A stretch of 8,058 nucleotides of DNA from Bacteroidales bacterium (GTDB taxonomy: Bacteria > Bacteroidota > Bacteroidia > Bacteroidales > Bacteroidaceae). The DNA is taken from contig SFFY01000067.1 of assembly GCA_004556745.1 (NCBI GenBank), positions 1 to 8,058 on the forward strand, given 5' to 3'. The notes below the pieces were generated by a model, which saw only the letters and a list, made by a program, of their open reading frames with translations, was not told where the DNA came from and made no database searches. This document shows positions 1 to 6,995 of this stretch, piece by piece (positions within the stretch are counted from its first letter, which is position 1; every line of letters starts with the position of its first letter). The position numbers and the translations under genes were made by a program.

Positions 1-95
<95 letters not shown>

Positions 96-120
96 TTTAA
101 ACAAAAATCGTTAAACGATG

Positions 121-162
121 CCGCGCGCCGAAGAGATATAAATCTTCGGCGCGCGGTTTTTT
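121..162 (+). terminator. Intrinsic terminator of the rRNA operon
   Basis: A perfect 14-bp GC-rich stem (121-134 pairing with 143-156) encloses an 8-base loop and is followed at once by six T residues (157-162). This is a textbook rho-independent terminator about 25 bases after the 5S gene, so it should end the rRNA transcript and separate it from dxs. Confidence 0.95.
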
Positions 163-197
163 GCATCTCCATTTATTTGGCTTTTCCCAAAAAGAAT

Positions 198-311
198 TGT
201 CAATATTTCTTTAACTCCCTACTTTGCCGTATCTTTGCATAATATAGGCTTCGGCTCGGCATAAGACTTTAAGCAAGCTTAGTCTTCTGCGCTCACCTTG
301 CACTATCTTTG
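198..311 (+). promoter_or_regulatory. Promoter region of dxs with two Bacteroidetes-type -7 boxes
   Basis: Two exact TATCTTTG sequences, at 230-237 and 304-311, fit the Bacteroidetes sigma-ABfr -7 consensus TAnnTTTG and lie 74 bp apart. The -33 elements are weak: TTTC at 206-209 is at about the right distance for the first box, and nothing clear serves the second. The downstream box would give a leader of roughly 40-45 bases before the dxs ATG, the upstream box one about 74 bases longer. Between the boxes is a small imperfect hairpin (263-286). No Shine-Dalgarno sequence is usefully placed before the ATG, which is normal in this phylum. Confidence 0.6.
263..286 (+). repeat. Small imperfect hairpin between the two dxs promoter boxes
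   Basis: AAGACT (263-268) pairs with AGTCTT (281-286), and AAGC (271-274) pairs with GCTT (277-280), with a two-base bulge at 269-270 and an AA loop. It lies just upstream of the second TATCTTTG box, so it could be an operator-like dyad or part of a dispersed promoter repeat. No function can be assigned from sequence alone. Confidence 0.4.
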
Positions 312-361
312 TAATTTGATTTATCATATAAGAAAAGTAGCTTTTGGCATACCATTAGGAA

Positions 362-2263
362 ATGGAACAAGAGAATAGTTTTAGATATCTTTCCAAGATA
401 AATTCTCCAAAGGATTTAAAGAGGTTGGCTGTAACGGAGTTGCCCGCTGTTTGCGATGAATTGCGGCGCGACATTATTAAGGAACTGGCCAACAATCCCG
501 GGCATTTTGCGTCAAGTCTCGGCACGGTGGAACTCACCGTGGCACTCCATTATGTTTTTGATACTCCTGATGACCGCATCGTTTGGGACGTGGGGCATCA
601 GGCCTATGGCCATAAGATTTTGACGGGACGGCGCGATGCCTTTTCCACGAACCGCAAGTTCCACGGCCTTTGCCCCTTCCCCACACCCAAAGAGAGCGAA
701 TACGACACCTTTGCCTGCGGTCACGCCTCTAATTCCATTTCAGCGGCGCTTGGCATGGCGTTGGTGGCTCTTAAAGAAGGGTCGCAGCGTAAGGTGGTGG
801 CCGTAATCGGCGACGGCGCGATGAGTGGCGGGCTGGCGTTCGAGGGGCTGAACAATGCCTCCGAAATTCCTAACAATCTGCTGATTATTCTCAACGACAA
901 CAATATGAGCATCGACCGCCCCGTTGGCGGTATGAACGACTATCTGATGCATCTGCACACGAGCGGCGCGTACAATAGGTTCCGCTTTGCCGTTTCGCGC
1001 AAGTTGTCCGATTGGGGACTGCTCAACGAGAGCCGCCGGCGCTCCATTCTCCGCTTCAACAATTCCCTCAAATCCCTTTTGACCAATCAGCAAAATATCT
1101 TTGAGGGTATGAATATCCGCTATTTCGGCCCTGCCAACGGGCACGACGTGATAGAACTGGTGCGCGTGCTCCGCGAAATCAAGGATATGAAAGGCCCGAA
1201 ACTCTTGCATCTGCATACTGTGAAAGGCAAGGGCTTCAAACCGGCTGAGGAGGAAGCCACTATTTGGCACGCGCCCGGCAAATTTGACAAAGAGAGCGGA
1301 CTTCGCGCGGCAGAAAACACAAAACCCAAGGTGCGCTTCCAAGATGTTTTCGGTGAAACGCTGCTGGAGCTTTGCCGCCAGAACAGTAAGATTATCGGCG
1401 TTACGCCGGCCATGCCCACGGGTTGCTCCATGAATATCCTGATGCGCGAGATGCCCGACCGTGCTTTCGACGTAGGCATTGCCGAGGGCCATGCCGTTAC
1501 CTTCTCCGCCGGTATGGCTAAGGAGGGGGCTATTCCTTTTTGCAACATATATTCTGCCTTTGCGCAGCGTGCTTACGACAACGTGATCCACGATGCCGCC
1601 TTGCTCGACTTGCCCGTTGTGCTGTGCCTCGACCGTGCCGGTTTGGTCGGCGAGGACGGTCCTACGCATCACGGCGCGTTCGACCTCGCCGCCCTGCGCC
1701 CCATTCCCAATCTTACGATTGCCTCGCCTTATGATGAGCACGAATTGCGCCGTCTGATGTACACGGCACAGTTGCCCGGCAAAGGCACGTTCGTAATCCG
1801 TTACCCGCGCGGCAGCGGTCGTTTGGGCGATGAGTGGCAGTGCCCGTTGGAGGAAGTTCGGGTAGGCACGGGTCGCAAGTTGAAGGACGGCGCAGACCTT
1901 GCCGTGCTCACTTTGGGTCCGTTGGGCACAGAGGCAGCCAAGGCCATCGAAGAAGTGGAGCAAAAGACCGGGCGCAGCATTGCGCACTACGATATGCGTT
2001 TCCTCAAACCGCTCGACGAAGTTCTGCTTACCGAAGTGGTGCAGAAGTTCCGCTGCATAGTCACCGTTGAGGACGGTGTGCGTGCGGGCGGTTTCGGTAG
2101 TGCGGTACTCGAATGGGTGGCTGACCGCAACGCCGATTGCCGCGTGGTGCGCCTCGGGTTGCCCGATGAGTTCGTTGAGCATGGCTCGGTGCCCGAGTTG
2201 CGTGCCTTAGTGGGGCTTGATGCCGCCGGCATCGCCCGGACAATATTAAATATAGATTTATGA
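362..2263 (+). CDS. dxs: 1-deoxy-D-xylulose-5-phosphate synthase (DXS)
   Basis: DXS condenses pyruvate with glyceraldehyde 3-phosphate, using thiamine diphosphate and Mg2+, in the first step of the cytosolic MEP pathway to isoprenoids; its product also feeds thiamine and pyridoxal synthesis. The protein has 633 residues, against about 620 in E. coli. Visible motifs are GHFASSLGTVELTVALHY (47-64), DVGHQAYGHKILTGRRD with His79, the diphosphate-binding GDGA (150-153) reaching to the Asn of LNDNN (about 178-181), the catalytic Glu375 in IAEGHAVTFS, DRAGLVGEDGPTHHGAFD (424-441), and RYPRG (480-484). The order is thiamine-binding domain, pyrimidine-binding transketolase domain, then the C-terminal domain (about 505-630). 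In E. coli the position after the catalytic Glu is Gln; Gly here appears usual for Bacteroidales. The ATG at 362 gives an N-terminus colinear with E. coli DXS. The stop overlaps trkA by four bases (ATGA), which suggests translational coupling. Confidence 0.98.
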   Translation: MEQENSFRYLSKINSPKDLKRLAVTELPAVCDELRRDIIKELANNPGHFASSLGTVELTVALHYVFDTPDDRIVWDVGHQAYGHKILTGRRDAFSTNRKFHGLCPFPTPKESEYDTFACGHASNSISAALGMALVALKEGSQRKVVAVIGDGAMSGGLAFEGLNNASEIPNNLLIILNDNNMSIDRPVGGMNDYLMHLHTSGAYNRFRFAVSRKLSDWGLLNESRRRSILRFNNSLKSLLTNQQNIFEGMNIRYFGPANGHDVIELVRVLREIKDMKGPKLLHLHTVKGKGFKPAEEEATIWHAPGKFDKESGLRAAENTKPKVRFQDVFGETLLELCRQNSKIIGVTPAMPTGCSMNILMREMPDRAFDVGIAEGHAVTFSAGMAKEGAIPFCNIYSAFAQRAYDNVIHDAALLDLPVVLCLDRAGLVGEDGPTHHGAFDLAALRPIPNLTIASPYDEHELRRLMYTAQLPGKGTFVIRYPRGSGRLGDEWQCPLEEVRVGTGRKLKDGADLAVLTLGPLGTEAAKAIEEVEQKTGRSIAHYDMRFLKPLDEVLLTEVVQKFRCIVTVEDGVRAGGFGSAVLEWVADRNADCRVVRLGLPDEFVEHGSVPELRALVGLDAAGIARTILNIDL

Positions 2264-3603
2264 AAATCATTATAGCCGGTGCCGGCGCGGTCGGCACACA
2301 TTTGGCCAAACTGCTTTCGCGAGAGCGGCACGACATTACGCTGATGGACGAAAATCCCGAGAAACTCGAGGATATTTCTGCCAACTACGACATTCTCACC
2401 GTTGCCGCCAATCCATCTTCTATTTCCGCCCTGCGCGAGGCGGAGGTGGGCAAGGCCGATTTGTTTATCGGCGTAACGCCCGACGAGGCACACAACATGA
2501 CGAGCTGTATGCTTGCCAGTAAATTAGGGGCGAAGAAAACCGTGGCGCGCGTCGACAATGCCGAATACACCCTGCCGCAGCATTGCGAGTTTTTCAAAAC
2601 GGTGGGCATCGACTCCATTATTTATCCTGAAATGCTGGCTGCGCAGGAGATTTTGCACAATCTTCATCGTAGCTGGGTGCGCCAGTGGTGGGAAGTGCAG
2701 GGCGGTGCGCTCGTGCTGTTTAGCGTCAAGGTGCGCCAAGGCGCAGAAATTCTCAACATTCCGCTCAAGCAGCTTTGCGGTCCCGACGTGCCTTATCACA
2801 TCGTGGCGATTAAGCGCGGCGACGATACGCTCATTCCCCACGGCGACGACGAGCTTTATGCCAACGACGTGGTGTTTTTCATGACCACGCCTTCCTTTGC
2901 CGATACAATCCGCACGCTGGCCGGCAAGGAGGACTACCCCGACGTGACCAACCTCTTTATCATGGGCGGCAGCAGCACGGCGGTACACCTTGCCGCCAAC
3001 ATGCCCGACACGCTCTATGCCAAGATTATAGAGGCCGATGTGCGCCGTGCAGAGCGTTTGAACGAGATTATTCAAAACAGCCATACTTTGGTCATTCACG
3101 GCGACGGCCGCAATGTGCCCCTGCTCATCGAGGAGGGCATTCACAAGGCGCAGGCCTTTGCCGCCCTTACCGACAATTCGGAGACCAATATCCTTGCCTG
3201 CCTCGCCGCCAAGCGCCTCGGCGTGCGCAAGACGGTGGCGATGGTGGAAAATACGGACTACATCGGTATGGCCGAAAGCCTCGACATCGGCACAATAATA
3301 AATAAGAAAACCTTTGCCGCAGGACATATTTACCAGATGATGCTCAAGGCCGACGTCACGTCGATCAAGAGCCTCACGGTGGCGAATGCCGATGTGGCGG
3401 AGTTCGTGGTCGGCGAAGACTCGCGCATTGCCCGCAAGCCGGTCAAGGACCTCGACTTGCCGCCCACGGTGACGCTCGGCGGATTGGTGCGCGATGGCAA
3501 GGGCTTGCTTATCAATGGTATGACGCAGATACGCCCCGGCGACACGGTCGTTGCCTTCTGCCTCGACAATGCCATCAAGCGTTTGGAAAAATACTTTATT
3601 TGA
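2260..3603 (+). CDS. trkA: Trk system potassium uptake regulatory subunit TrkA
   Basis: TrkA is a peripheral membrane protein on the cytosolic face that binds NAD(H) and gates the TrkH potassium channel. At 447 residues it is close to the roughly 458 of E. coli TrkA. It shows the duplicated layout: first RCK_N Rossmann domain (about 1-125) opening with IIIAGAGAVG, first RCK_C (about 145-222), second RCK_N (about 231-345) opening with LFIMGGSSTAVHLA, and second RCK_C (about 368-447). The first nucleotide motif, GAGAVG (6-11), is intact. In the second the later glycines are replaced (GGSSTA, 236-241), so that lobe probably binds nucleotide weakly or differently. No membrane segments are present, as expected. 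The start overlaps the dxs stop in ATGA. In related Bacteroidales I recall trkH directly downstream; here it is absent and a palindromic repeat block follows. Confidence 0.95.
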   Translation: MKIIIAGAGAVGTHLAKLLSRERHDITLMDENPEKLEDISANYDILTVAANPSSISALREAEVGKADLFIGVTPDEAHNMTSCMLASKLGAKKTVARVDNAEYTLPQHCEFFKTVGIDSIIYPEMLAAQEILHNLHRSWVRQWWEVQGGALVLFSVKVRQGAEILNIPLKQLCGPDVPYHIVAIKRGDDTLIPHGDDELYANDVVFFMTTPSFADTIRTLAGKEDYPDVTNLFIMGGSSTAVHLAANMPDTLYAKIIEADVRRAERLNEIIQNSHTLVIHGDGRNVPLLIEEGIHKAQAFAALTDNSETNILACLAAKRLGVRKTVAMVENTDYIGMAESLDIGTIINKKTFAAGHIYQMMLKADVTSIKSLTVANADVAEFVVGEDSRIARKPVKDLDLPPTVTLGGLVRDGKGLLINGMTQIRPGDTVVAFCLDNAIKRLEKYFI

Positions 3604-3643
3604 TGCGTTGTTGAATGAAGAACTAATATGATTAAGGAATTAA

Positions 3644-3867
3644 CTGCCTGGAAGGCAGTACGGAGCGAAGCGACGGTAACCGGGGACGAAGTCCTCGGGA
3701 GGAGACGGTTGATATAGTCCTGCCTGGAAGGCAGTACGCCTGTGGAAATGTAAAAATGCCTGTCCTATGGCGTAGTGCCTTCCAGGCACATCGTTCTTGC
3801 CTCGCCTATCCGAGGACTTCGTCCCCGGTTACCAAAAAGCTACGCTTTTGTAGTGCATTCCAGGCAC
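3644..3867. repeat. 224-bp mosaic of triplet-loop hairpins arranged as a large inverted repeat
   Basis: Short hairpins, most with three-base loops, are joined by 2-6 base linkers or spacers of about 20 bases. Reading inward from each end, both arms have the same module order. The left arm has a CTGCCT-gga-AGGCAG hairpin (3644-3658), a spacer hairpin around 3661-3676, a CCGGGGAC-gaa-GTCCTCGG hairpin (3680-3698), a 21-base spacer, a second copy of the first hairpin (3720-3734), and TACGCC (3735-3740). The right arm mirrors this with GGCGTA (3769-3774), GTGCCT-tcc-AGGCAC (3775-3789), an exact 24-bp inverse copy of 3675-3698 at 3810-3833, an AAAAGC-tac-GCTTTT hairpin (3835-3849), and a degraded end hairpin (3853-3867). 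CTGCCTGGAAGGCAGTACG occurs directly at 3644-3662 and 3720-3738. I see no convincing coding sequence. It could be a non-autonomous palindromic element or a transcript-end structure. Confidence 0.85.
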
Positions 3868-3907
3868 TTAATACTCAATTCAACCAATAGAATTTATTTG
3901 ATTTTCT

Positions 3908-4624
3908 ATGAAAAATCTTTTTCCCCTCATTTCGTGCCTCCTCTTGCTGTCGCTCTCGGCTTGCAAGCCTACCGACACGCGCAAGGTTATCAAAGCCGTT
4001 GCCGAGCAGTCGGTTGACACGACGGGCTACAAGTCGCGCACCATTGCAACGGAGGACTTTGTTTCCGTCGAAGCCACGTGCTTTGCCGACATCACTTATC
4101 ATCAAATCCCCTTAGACAGTACGGTCCGCGTGGTGCTGCAAGCCCCCGAGAATATTTTGGACGATTGTTCCGGCAGTGTGGTCGACGGCACGTTGCGCCT
4201 GTCGCTCAACCATAGCGACACGCACCCCGAAGAGGCGGTGGCAGTGGTGCACATCTATGCCCCGGCCGTTTGCGACTTCTCACTGGTGGGTGGCAAATGC
4301 CTGCGCTTGGGCAAGGTGCACATGGCCTGTCCGATGAGCATCGTGCTCGACGGCGTGGGCAGTATTGTGTCCGATTCCATCGCTGCGCCCGAGTTGAAAG
4401 CCGTGCTCAACGGCGCGGGGCATATCGACCTGCGCGGCATTGATGCCGATGCCGTTTCCGCCACACTTGGCGGCGCGGGCATCATCGCCCTCGAAGGCAA
4501 AGCCCGCCGTGCATCCGCTGTGCTCAACGGTGCGGGCACGATTGACCTCCAAGGTCTCTGCACCGACCTCGCGCCCGATTGCTCCGTTACGGGTGTGGGC
4601 AAAATCTTGCAAAAAGCCCAGTAA
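3908..4624 (+). CDS. Lipoprotein with a GIN (DUF2807-type) beta-helix domain
   Basis: This is a 238-residue putative envelope lipoprotein. It starts with a short lysine-bearing stretch, a hydrophobic core (about 4-17) and the lipobox LSAC with Cys19 as the lipid-attachment residue. The next residues, KPTD, are not a strong Bacteroidetes surface-export signal, so the final location (periplasm or cell surface) is open. The mature part matches the GIN/DUF2807 family, described as a putative autotransporter-adhesin head domain and common in Bacteroidetes; its molecular role is unknown. Five G-x-G rungs recur about every 20 residues: DGVGSI (148), NGAGHI (168), GGAGII (188), NGAGTI (207) and TGVGKI (228), consistent with a right-handed beta-helix. 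Several cysteines (58, 87, 122, 131, 141, 218, 225) could form disulfides. The ATG at 3908 is chosen because it begins the signal peptide. It stands alone between two repeat-rich gaps, so context gives no hint of function. Confidence 0.85.
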   Translation: MKNLFPLISCLLLLSLSACKPTDTRKVIKAVAEQSVDTTGYKSRTIATEDFVSVEATCFADITYHQIPLDSTVRVVLQAPENILDDCSGSVVDGTLRLSLNHSDTHPEEAVAVVHIYAPAVCDFSLVGGKCLRLGKVHMACPMSIVLDGVGSIVSDSIAAPELKAVLNGAGHIDLRGIDADAVSATLGGAGIIALEGKARRASAVLNGAGTIDLQGLCTDLAPDCSVTGVGKILQKAQ

Positions 4625-4659
4625 TTGATTGCTCGGCGCATACGATGTTGGTTGAATAA

Positions 4660-4899
4660 GATAAAAACCAGTAAAAACCCGTTTCCAACGGAAAAGCAAT
4701 CCGTAGTTATTTGAATGGTATCAAGGTCTCACGGGTTTTTCCTTGTTTTTTCCTTGCGGTGTTTGAAGCGGGCGGGCACCGACCGCAGCCGCAGGGATTA
4801 AGGGCGAGCGTGAGCCGTTTAGGCTCGCAGGCTCGGCGTTAAGACCGGCGGCGTGCCCTTGGGCTTCAAACGCAGCAAGTGGTTTTTATGGTTTTTATC
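4660..4899. repeat. 240-bp block of nested inverted repeats upstream of the dipeptidyl peptidase III gene
   Basis: The 296-bp gap between the GIN lipoprotein and the peptidase holds no credible gene but strong dyad structure. The outer arms, 4660-4679 and 4881-4899, are inverse copies differing by one base deletion. The right arm is itself a tandem GGTTTTTAT doublet (4881-4898). Inside, 4761-4769 pairs with 4863-4871 (GTTTGAAGC/GCTTCAAAC) and, after a 4x4 internal loop, 4774-4779 pairs with 4853-4858. At the centre, CGAGC (4805-4809) pairs with 4830-4834, and GAGCC (4812-4816) pairs with 4822-4826 around loop GTTTA. The shape fits either a small non-autonomous mobile element with terminal inverted repeats or a structured leader or small RNA. 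The rest of the gap (4900-4949) is an A/T-rich leader to the peptidase ATG, with no clear promoter. Confidence 0.75.
4673..4740 (+). terminator. Possible terminator-like dyad after the GIN lipoprotein gene
   Basis: AAAAACCCGT (4673-4682) is the exact inverse of ACGGGTTTTT (4731-4740), a 10-bp stem ending in five T residues about 50 bases after the stop codon. The loop of 48 bases is long, but it contains a smaller hairpin, TTTCC-aac-GGAAA (4682-4694). It may end transcription of the lipoprotein gene, possibly in both directions. The left arm overlaps the outer arm of the nested repeat block, so the two pairings exclude each other. Confidence 0.4.
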
Positions 4900-4949
4900 C
4901 AAATCCCATTGAATCTCTTTTGAAAAATTTACAAACATATTATATTATT

Positions 4950-6995
4950 ATGAACACAAAACGCTTGCTTATGTCACTCACCACAGCGGCGGCCTTCTCC
5001 GCCGCCGCAGCCCAGACGGCTGCCGACGGGTTTAAGTACACCGACGAGCAGTTTGCCGACATCCAGATGTTGCGCTACCGCGTTGAGGGCTTCGAAAAAC
5101 TCACGCTCAAAGAAAAAACTTTTATCTATTATCTTCAAGAAGCAGCCTTGCAGGGCCGCGATATTCTTTTCGACCAAAACGGCCGCTACAACCTCCGCAT
5201 CCGCCGTATGCTCGAAAAGGTTTATACCGACTACAAGGGCGACCGCGCTTCGGCCGATTGGCAAGGTTTCGTTACGTATCTCAAACGCTTCTGGTTCTCC
5301 TCCGGGCCGCACCACCACTACGGTTGTGAGAAGTTTGAGCCGGGCTTTTCCGAGCAATGGCTGCGCAACGCTTTGGTAGAGATCAACTATGAAGAGGCTA
5401 CTTGCGTGCCCCGCACCGCCTGCGGCAAGTCGTGGGAAGAACTCCTGCCCGTGATTTTTGACCCCGCCGTGATGCCTATGCGCGTCAATCAGAAGGACGG
5501 CGACGACCTCGTGCTCACCTCCGCCGCCAACTACTATGATCCCGGCATCACGCAGGCTGAGGCCGAGCGCTTCTACACGCAGCGCAAGCCTGCCGACGAC
5601 CCGCAGCCCATTATGATGGGTATGAACAGCCGCCTCGTGCGCAATGAGTTCGGCGACCTCGCCGAGCGCGTCTGGCGCGTGGGCGGGCTCTACGGCACGG
5701 CCTTGGAGCGTATCGTGGACAATCTCGAAAAGGCACGCCCCTTTGCCTGCACCCCGGAGCAGCAAACGGTGATTGACCGCCTTGTGGAATACTACCGCAC
5801 GGGCGACCTCCGCACTTTCGACAACTATTCTATCCACTGGCTCAAAGACACCGAGAGCCTCGTGGACTTCTGCAACGGCTTCACCGAGAGCTACGGCGAC
5901 CCCTTGGGCATGAAAGCCTCTTGGGAGAGCATCGTTAACTTCAAAGACCTCGCCGCCACGGGGCGCACTGAGAAACTCTCAGCCAACGCCCAGTGGTTTG
6001 AGGACAACAGCCCCGTTGACCCGCGCTTTAAGAAATCGGAGTGCAAGGGCATTTCTGCCAAGGTTATCACAGCCGCCATTCTTGCCGGCGACCTCTATCC
6101 CTCCACTGCCATCGGCATCAATTTGCCCAACAGCGACTGGGTGCGTCGCGAGTACGGTTCCAAGAGCGTCACCATCGGCAACCTCACCGATGCCTACAAC
6201 AAGGCGGCCCACGGCAACGGCATGGACAAGGAGTTCGTCATCGACGAGGCCACGCGCAAACTCATTGCGCAGTATGGCGATGCCTGCGACGACCTCCACA
6301 CCGACCTCCACGAATGTCTCGGCCACGGTTCGGGCAAACTGCTCCCCGGCACCGACCCCGACACGCTCAAAGCCTACGGCTCTACCATCGAGGAAGCCCG
6401 CGCCGACCTCTTCGGCCTCTACTACGTGGCAGATGCCAAACTCGTGGAACTCGGTCTCACGCCCAACCTCGAAGCCTATAAGTCACAGTATTACACCTAT
6501 ATGATGAACGGTCTGCTCACGCAGCTCGTGCGCATCAAGCCCGGCAACAACATCGAAGAGGCCCACATGCGCAATCGCGCCATCATTGCCCGCTGGGCCT
6601 ATGAGCACGGCAAGGCCGACCGCGTGGTGGAACTGGTGAAGAAAAATAAGAAAACCTTTGTGCGCATCAACGACTATGCCGCCCTGCGCACCCTATTCGG
6701 CAAACTCCTCGCCGAGGTGCAGCGCATCAAGAGCGAGGGCGACTATGAGGCTGCCCGCGCTTTGGTGGAGAACTATGGCGTAAAGGTAGACCCGACGCTC
6801 CACAAGGAAATCCTTGCGCGCTACGAGAAACTCCGCCTCTCGCCCTACAAAGGCTTCATCAACCCCGTCTACACCGCCGTGCGCGATGCCGCCGGCAACA
6901 TCACCGACGTGCGCCTCGACTACACCGAGCCCTACGACCAGCAAATGCTCCGTTACAGCCGCGACTACAACACGTTGCCCGACGTGAATGAGTAG
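4950..6995 (+). CDS. Exported dipeptidyl peptidase III (peptidase family M49)
   Basis: This zinc exopeptidase family removes dipeptides from the N-terminus of short peptides. The zinc motif HECLGH lies at residues 454-459, with Glu455 as the catalytic base. EEARAD follows at 481-486, with Glu482 as the third zinc ligand. The 28-residue spacing from the first His to that Glu matches Bacteroides thetaiotaomicron DPP III, which also has the cysteine-containing HECLGH form. The conserved block IGINLPNSDWVRREYGSKSV (388-407) is further family support. The length is 681 residues against about 675 for the B. thetaiotaomicron enzyme. The TTG at 4920 is in frame 30 bases upstream, but ATG 4950 is preferred because it begins a clean signal peptide, MNTKRLLMSLTTAAAFSAAAAQ, with likely cleavage after AAA-Q or nearby. 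Eukaryotic DPP III is cytosolic, so export here is notable. Some databases label this family dihydrofolate reductase; nothing here supports that. Codon use is strongly C-ending, as in trkA. Confidence 0.93.
   Translation: MNTKRLLMSLTTAAAFSAAAAQTAADGFKYTDEQFADIQMLRYRVEGFEKLTLKEKTFIYYLQEAALQGRDILFDQNGRYNLRIRRMLEKVYTDYKGDRASADWQGFVTYLKRFWFSSGPHHHYGCEKFEPGFSEQWLRNALVEINYEEATCVPRTACGKSWEELLPVIFDPAVMPMRVNQKDGDDLVLTSAANYYDPGITQAEAERFYTQRKPADDPQPIMMGMNSRLVRNEFGDLAERVWRVGGLYGTALERIVDNLEKARPFACTPEQQTVIDRLVEYYRTGDLRTFDNYSIHWLKDTESLVDFCNGFTESYGDPLGMKASWESIVNFKDLAATGRTEKLSANAQWFEDNSPVDPRFKKSECKGISAKVITAAILAGDLYPSTAIGINLPNSDWVRREYGSKSVTIGNLTDAYNKAAHGNGMDKEFVIDEATRKLIAQYGDACDDLHTDLHECLGHGSGKLLPGTDPDTLKAYGSTIEEARADLFGLYYVADAKLVELGLTPNLEAYKSQYYTYMMNGLLTQLVRIKPGNNIEEAHMRNRAIIARWAYEHGKADRVVELVKKNKKTFVRINDYAALRTLFGKLLAEVQRIKSEGDYEAARALVENYGVKVDPTLHKEILARYEKLRLSPYKGFINPVYTAVRDAAGNITDVRLDYTEPYDQQMLRYSRDYNTLPDVNE

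Noticed and set aside
107..119. Small palindrome ATCGTT-A-AACGAT between the 5S gene and its terminator
   Set aside because: It is only 6 bp and A/T-rich, and probably incidental or part of rRNA 3' processing; too weak to list alone.
163..361. Thiamine-diphosphate riboswitch before dxs
   Set aside because: No conserved THI-box sequence is visible in the leader, and the leader from the second promoter is too short.
740..2182. Long antisense open frame (480 codons) opposite dxs
   Set aside because: It lies entirely inside dxs, whose protein is unmistakable. The antisense product is rich in His, Ala, Val and Gln with no recognisable motif, as expected from the complement of GC-rich codons.
2524..3327. 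Antisense open frame of 267 codons opposite trkA
   Set aside because: Same shadow effect; the + strand encodes a full-length TrkA with both RCK pairs.
3644..3867. CRISPR array
   Set aside because: The repeats are short hairpins in both orientations with unequal spacing; there are no regularly spaced direct repeats with unique spacers and no cas genes.
3893..3900. TTTATTTG as a promoter box for the lipoprotein gene
   Set aside because: The spacing inside the motif does not fit TAnnTTTG, and it would lie only 7 bases from the start codon.
3775..4017. 80-codon open frame running from the hairpin block into the lipoprotein gene
   Set aside because: It is out of frame with the lipoprotein and its first half is translated from palindromic repeats, so it is unlikely to be a gene.
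4920..4949. Upstream TTG start for the dipeptidyl peptidase
   Set aside because: It would place ten residues before a well-formed signal peptide that starts at the ATG at 4950.
4974..5837. Antisense open frame of 287 codons opposite the peptidase gene
   Set aside because: It overlaps a well-supported M49 gene and has no family resemblance.
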